The notes under the pieces are model-generated. The model was not told where the DNA came from. It saw only the letters and a program-made list of their open reading frames with translations, and ran no database searches. Positions 58,521 to 64,000 of a DNA stretch of 64,000 nt are shown piece after piece; position 1 is the first letter of the stretch, and every line of letters starts with the position of its first letter. Origin of the DNA: Megamerina dolium (lineage: Eukaryota > Arthropoda > Insecta > Diptera > Megamerinidae); assembly GCA_963854835.1 (NCBI GenBank), contig OY978525.1, positions 1,569,501 through 1,633,500 on the forward strand. The letters are read 5' to 3'. A program made the translations under genes and the position numbers.

Positions 58521-58639
58521 TTTCTCGGTAGAACACTCATACAGATAATAATTTCGTTAAGGAATTCGAAGAAAAAATGTCCAAAATTATGGCAGAACAT
58601 ACTGTACTGCTAGTTCGGGATGATTTTCTAAAAAAAAAA

Positions 58640-58850
58640 AAACAACTATAAAGTACCGTGTGACTTCTGACTATTCCCAAAATTGAAAATAGTGCTCCGA
58701 GAGCATCAAAATTTGTGACACTTGTGTCAAAAATTTCACTCTTAATGTTACGTAGTCACCGTAATCAGCATATTAAGCACCATGTGGTTTCTGACTGTTC
58801 CCATCATCCGTAAGACAGCTCCGGTGGCACCTTTTCGAGGTCATGGAATA
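58640..58850 (+). repeat. Diverged tandem duplication, about 124-bp period
   Basis: GTGTGACTTCTGACTATTCC near 58658 and CATGTGGTTTCTGACTGTTC near 58782, each followed by a GCTCCG-like block (TGCTCCGAGAGC; AGCTCCGGTGGC). Origin unknown. Confidence 0.4.
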
Positions 58851-59879
58851 CATTCATGTTAAATCCCTTATAGAAAAAGGCCTCAACTAATTTGAAATTA
58901 TGAAAAGTAATTGTCATAAATACTTTGTGTCAAATGGAGATAATTTTAAAAGCAATAAAATCGTTTTAGAGGTATAAATAAATTTTTTTCCCGTAAACTA
59001 AAAATATTAACTTTACTTTTTTGACAGATTTTATTGTATTTGCTTATGTATTTTATTTAAAACGTTTATCGTTTCATATTGTGTCAACAAATGTGATTCA
59101 AGCTTTACTCATTGCTCATTGAAGCTGCAACGTAACCAACCTAGAGACAACCAACCGAGTGTAACATAGAATATACACATACTTAGAACAAGCAATAGCC
59201 TTTGCTGCATGCAGCATCTTCAATAGGTAATTACAATATTTTCCAAAGAACATAAAAGTATACAAGTAGTATAGCAGCTTAGAAGTATGTAGATAATTGT
59301 GTAGGTGTGTGTGTGTGTGTACATTTATGCTATTACTGCCATTGAGGACATTCACAAATGTTAAAATCATGAAGGATGCAATAGAAACAAGCAAAGATCA
59401 AAAGATATTTTACTTAAAATTCAAAGATGTATTTTCCTATACAAAGAAAAGTGACTACGGGTGAGAGAAAGTAATATATCTCTATATAGTCGAATGTATG
59501 TAAGTATGTAAATTAGGGTGGGTGTAATTTGTATGATGAAAAAATGTGAGAAATCTTAGAACAAAAAAAATAAAATAAACTAGAAAATTGGTTTTAGACG
59601 CCATTTGATGAGCAAATATAATTGGAAATAAAAAAAAAAAATTTTTTTGCTATAGAATTTGTGCTACAACATTTTTACACGCCCTAATGTACATCTTTCT
59701 TTATATTTGTGTATCTCTTGTTTCGCTTTCGCTTTAATTTACATGCTATTATCAGCAGTAGCTGCAATAGCAACAGCAACAGCAGCAGCAGTAGCAGCAG
59801 CTGCAATGTTTTCCTTTATCTTACTCATAATGTACACTATAAGTACAGGAGTATGTGTAATTATTATATAAAATAGCAT

Positions 59880-59934
<55 letters not shown>

Positions 59935-61869
59935 AACATACACACACATACATATATAGTTAACGTAAAAGAGACATAAAAACGTAGAAAATGTGTTTGT
60001 GTGTGTATGGCATACTGTATATATATATGTGTGTTACCCAAGATCCTGCATAATGACAAACTGAAAGCAACTGCTTTACAACACTAGATGCATATACAGA
60101 CACAAATGCATACATAAAATACACACTCGTATATATAAAAACACTTACACATGCACTCTCAAGTCAAGTGTAAATTTTAATATTCATTTAAATGTAATTA
60201 CCACACCACCACCACGCCAGTATCTTCATCTCATCCATCCCTTTACCATCATCATCATCATCTTAGTCGTACATGACTCTGTACTCAGTGCCAAAGTGCA
60301 ATGTTTGTTACACGATACGAGCAGATACGAGTATATATTCTGAGGGTAATTTTTTTTTTTTTGTTAATTTTTTGTTGCAATTACGAGGTTAGTGTTGGAA
60401 TGTAGATATGCAACGTTGCTATATCACATTTCACTGACATCGCTTACAACCACCAGCAGCACCATCACAAAGACAATTGCTATTACTAGGTACAGAGCTA
60501 GCTAGAGACAATTGTCCCTGCTGCTGTTACTGCTCTGGTAGCAATTGCTATTGCCACTTGTGGATACACAACTAGATTATCGCAAATGAATTAAACTTGT
60601 GCACTACTACAATACTACATACTGCATGACGCTCTTATTATTGTTGTTATGATGTGCGTTCTCACACTCTCCTCCCTCAACTCATATACGAATCAAGACG
60701 AATCCAACAAGTTGCATATGCTGCGACAACATCGAGGATGATAAAATTCTATATTTATTAAAATAGACACCAAGCGGTAGTAGAGGGAAAAGAAAACAGC
60801 AAAAAAGTGAGGTGTACATAATAATAAAAACGAGTGAGATTTTTAAACAGTATTTAAGTGAAGTGGCACACACACACACACACTCAAACACACATACGCG
60901 CAAAAATGGCAATTGAAACTTAAATTGTATACGAATGTATGTGTGTGAGTGTTTGTTGTATACCGCGCTCATCAAATGCAGCCGCATCGACGGCATCATC
61001 GTAATGTAATCCTTTGCATTACGATGTATATTGCTGAATGCAGCAACACCATTAACAATAGTACATAGGTGGTAGTACCAGTAGTGTGGTAGCAGCTGCA
61101 GTAATTAAAAATGAAATTAAATTCCAAATTAACACACACACACACACAAACACACGCACAGACGCTCAAACTCTCAATGAGAAATATAAGTGCATGCAGT
61201 CTCACATACATGTATACTTGTAAGTATGCTAGTATGGAAGTACTCATATATACATATGATGGCAAGTACTATATTCAACTATTGAATAATTGTGATTACG
61301 ATTGCGATAAATGTTAAATGAGAAGGAAAATAAGAAAATTATAATGAAATAAATGCATGAATTCAAGACGTACTTGCATATAAACATGTATGTTGAGAGT
61401 GAGACACAGACACATGTATACAGACACATGTATCCAAACACTTAAATATACATATGTATATCGTAGACTCAAAATAAAGATAAATGATAAATTATAGTTC
61501 ACATTCATTGGCTGGCTATGCGACAAGAAAATGAATGAAAAAGAAGTTGCGAAAAAAAAAAAATAAAATATATGTGTATCTGCTCTTTCTACTTACATTT
61601 TCTCGAACACTTTGCACTGCCATGAAACCACCATCCAACGAATCCACTGCGTGTAAATTATTAATTGACTATGAATGGAGGCAAATCAACAAGAGCAAAT
61701 GATGCACAATTGCTGTAGCATGCCAAACCAGTGTCTAAATTCACATCTGTAAAGGTAAAAAAAAAATAAAGATTTTATTTTGAAAAAAATCTCGTCATTG
61801 TAGCTAAGTAACATTCAATGGCATTTTTTCAGAAATATCTCATTCTTAATTAAGTGTTTATAAAAAGCT
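58851..61869. other. Non-coding, no gene seen
   Basis: Contains a GT run (59305-59320), a GCA/GTA tract (59752-59802), a long (TA)n at 59882-59931, CA runs (60868-60884, 61132-61149) and CATC tracts. No gene. Confidence 0.5.
59882..59931. repeat. (TA)n microsatellite
   Basis: About 25 uninterrupted TA units, the longest dinucleotide run in the window. Immediately left is a GCA-type tract. Confidence 0.95.
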
Positions 61870-62130
61870 CTGAAGATGAAACTTGGTATATACTTGGTAT
61901 ATACTAAGAAATATAACAATTTAAATGAATATATGCGATTTTATTTGCTACTAAATGAGTCACATTGAGAATGGGCGTTATCAGATGAAAATCACGCCCG
62001 TCTTCCATATAAAAAGTATGCTTTCATTTGTATATTTTCACATTTTTCACTCACGAAATTATAAAGCTACAACATGAAGTTGTTACTTAGTACATATAAT
62101 GCTTTTCATTAAGCAAATACAAATGGAATG
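61870..62130 (-). repeat. Solo unit(s) of dispersed repeat family 1, reversed
   Basis: GGGCGTTATCAGATGAAAAT, then CGCCCGTCTTCCATATAAAA and TTTTCACATTTTTCACTC, is the reverse complement of the family core (TATGGAAGACGGGCGTGATT). One main unit is recognisable. Confidence 0.5.
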
Positions 62131-63289
62131 ACTATAAACTACTTCTAACATATGCCATCTTTTTAATCATGAATATTATCTTCAAATTTTGCACAAGAGA
62201 GAATCTTAAATGAAATGTATATATGGTATGGTTAATCACCATAATGACATTTCATATTAATCCAGCCCTGTGCAGTATTACTCTATCTTATGCTTTACTT
62301 TCTCCTATCCAAAACCAACACAGAGTAAAACAATTAATTATTGCAGTTTTAATATGATGTTGTGAGAGTAGCAGTTAAGCACGAGTAGGTACATATCAAA
62401 TATATATGTATATATATATGATATAAATACAAGCTGAGTGGAAGATTGCTTTTCTTACAGCGTGTAAATATTGCCATAGTTAGATATGAATTGTGAGAAT
62501 CATGAGAATCATATACATAGAAATAAAGTGGGGGAAAAACATGATATATCTATGCTTATCTACCTGTATCTATATACCTGTGCATAACTTGCTGAACGTA
62601 ATACACGCAAACGTACTTGTACAATAAATCAGAGAATACTTGATGTTAATTAATAATTTAATAATAATATTGTGCTGGTGATGGTGATAGCAAAAGTAAT
62701 GGTGAAATGGTTAAATAATAAAGAAAAGGCAATTTCTTCTTCTTTTCTTTTTTTTTTGTTTTTGTTTTTTTTTTTAGAATGAGTGAAAACCCTAACTGAA
62801 AACCCTTTTAATATTTTCATTCAATTTAGTTTAATATTAAAGTAAAAAAAAAAATATATATATGTACGGAGTCAATTTGATATGCAGCTATTTAAAATGG
62901 TGAATACGCCAAATTTACTTATCTATTTAATATCTACATACATACATACAAAATGTAATTAAGCTACAAGAAGAATAAGGCATCGAATAATGAGCTAAGA
63001 AACAAAAACCTATGGTAATGATAATGGCAATGGGAAACTGAAAGCTATGTGCGTATTGTGCTTTTTACTTTTTGCTTTTATATTTTTGTTTCTCTGTTTC
63101 TTTTGTTCTTTTTTTTTTGAGATAGTTGAGATATTTTTTTTTACTACTTAATAAATACTTAGGCAAAGCACAAAAACATACAAATGATTTCAATTACGTG
63201 AGAGCCATTCAATTAAAATGATTCTATATTCATGAAATATCGTTTCTTCGTCTTTAGACGACTTTTTTCGTCACGTAAAAATCAAAATC
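62131..63289. other. Non-coding, no gene seen
   Basis: AT-rich with T runs near 62745-62778 and 63110-63143 and TATATG tracts. No gene. Confidence 0.5.
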
Positions 63290-63840
63290 AAAAGAGAGCG
63301 TGATGTTGGAGCAAAGACATAATCCTTGTTCATCAAGTGGACCACGCGAAACCAGACCGAAGTCTGTTAGAGGATATGAGCACTACGGCTGATACCTTTG
63401 AGTGCCAACCACAAGTGTTACGGGCACTGCGACCAAACGAGATCTTTTGTACCCAAGCCCGTCTATGACACTAGAATCTCCTGTAACTTTTTAATGAAGG
63501 ATAGAATTGATCTTGTCGAACTTTTGATGATTGAAGCTGGTGTTGGGGAACACAGCTGAAACTGTTTAAGGCAAAGCCTGGCCAATGCCGAACATTCTCA
63601 AAAAATGTGGATCGATGTTTCATCTTCCTCCAGACAGAGGATAGTCCCATTTTGTGGAGGTGGTATTTTAACCAGTTATCTCCTGAGAGATAGCCGGTTA
63701 TTAGGTGTAAGTTTGTTCTGCTAAGACTAATTCTGCTAAAAGCTGCATCGAAGCTGATGAAGGTTTTCGCTTGGCGGAGATCTGTCCATTTTGTCCATTG
63801 TAGTAGGTATTTGTCGTGACATTACGTTGGGTGCCCCATA
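63290..63840 (-). mobile_element. I/R1-like LINE fragment, reversed, C-terminal region
   Basis: The - strand reads TKWTDLRQAKTFISFDAAFS, then RISLSRTNLHLITGYLSGDN and WLKYHLHKMGLSS, with EEDE-like and HIFxENV-like zinc-region remnants further on (frameshifted). This is the region after RNase H in RNase H-bearing LINEs (SR-LR-L-G-LTGH, L-YHL-KMGL, then a CCHC finger). Several frame breaks. No 5' or 3' end is clear. Confidence 0.7.
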
Positions 63841-64000
63841 AGTTGTCTGAAAAATCAATGTGAAGTTTTCAATCATTTCACAAAATATGCTATTGGATTC
63901 TAGAAAATTAGACAAAAAAGTCAATTTTTTAAAGTATTTGACTCCAATATTATTCACATCGTTTACAAATGGTAGAATTTTTATAAGAGAAATTTTTTTT
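63841..64000. other. Right edge of window, nothing identified
   Basis: AT-rich with no feature beyond a short T run at the end. Confidence 0.4.

Overview
The window is AT-rich, microsatellite-dense eukaryotic DNA from a higher fly (Diptera, Cyclorrhapha). The gene architecture, the glutamine-rich (opa-type) coding repeats, the TGTA/CA microsatellites and a rosa-like DD41D transposon (a type first described in Ceratitis) suggest a tephritid fruit fly or a close relative. The species assignment is inference.

Only one host gene is supported, on the + strand. Two exons of it are seen: an internal exon at 6220-6413 and the terminal exon at 47136-47783. They join in phase across a 40.7 kb intron. 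Together they encode the end of a cytoplasmic tail that is rich in Ser, Pro, Tyr and Gln and finishes in Gly-His-Leu-Val, the C-terminus I recall for nephrin. The best candidate is the fly nephrin orthologue sticks-and-stones (sns), or its paralogue hibris. Earlier exons lie left of the window. Downstream of the stop the frame stays open for another 43 codons after a second stop, which is a possible readthrough extension.

The rest (upstream intron, giant intron, 3' flank) is non-coding and carries many transposable-element remnants. (1) Seven copies of a tRNA-derived SINE, all on the + strand, several with clear target-site duplications. (2) DNA transposons of the Tc1/mariner group: mariner D34D remnants near 1.8, 42.4 and 54.3 kb, rosa-like DD41D elements near 13.2 and 27.2 kb (the second is bounded by terminal repeats and TA), and a maT-like element at 45.3 kb bounded by terminal repeats and TA. 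(3) LINE fragments of an RTE-like clade (9.8, 22.2, 30.3, 49.4 kb) and of an RNase H-bearing I/R1-like clade (14.5, 21.6, 24.6, 33.8, 63.3 kb). (4) Non-autonomous inverted-repeat elements at 7.1, 10.5, 18.6 and 54.4 kb. (5) Two dispersed, degenerate short-tandem families with units of about 120-170 bp, including a regular 153-bp array at 26.1-26.9 kb. (6) A curious ACGCGT-rich duplicated block at 51.5-52.1 kb.

There is no operon, CRISPR array or prokaryotic system here. The most interesting items are the SINE family, the stop-codon readthrough candidate, the ACGCGT block, the large imperfect hairpin at 18.6-19.56 kb and the 153-bp arrays. All family assignments are from reading translations and motifs by eye, without database searches.
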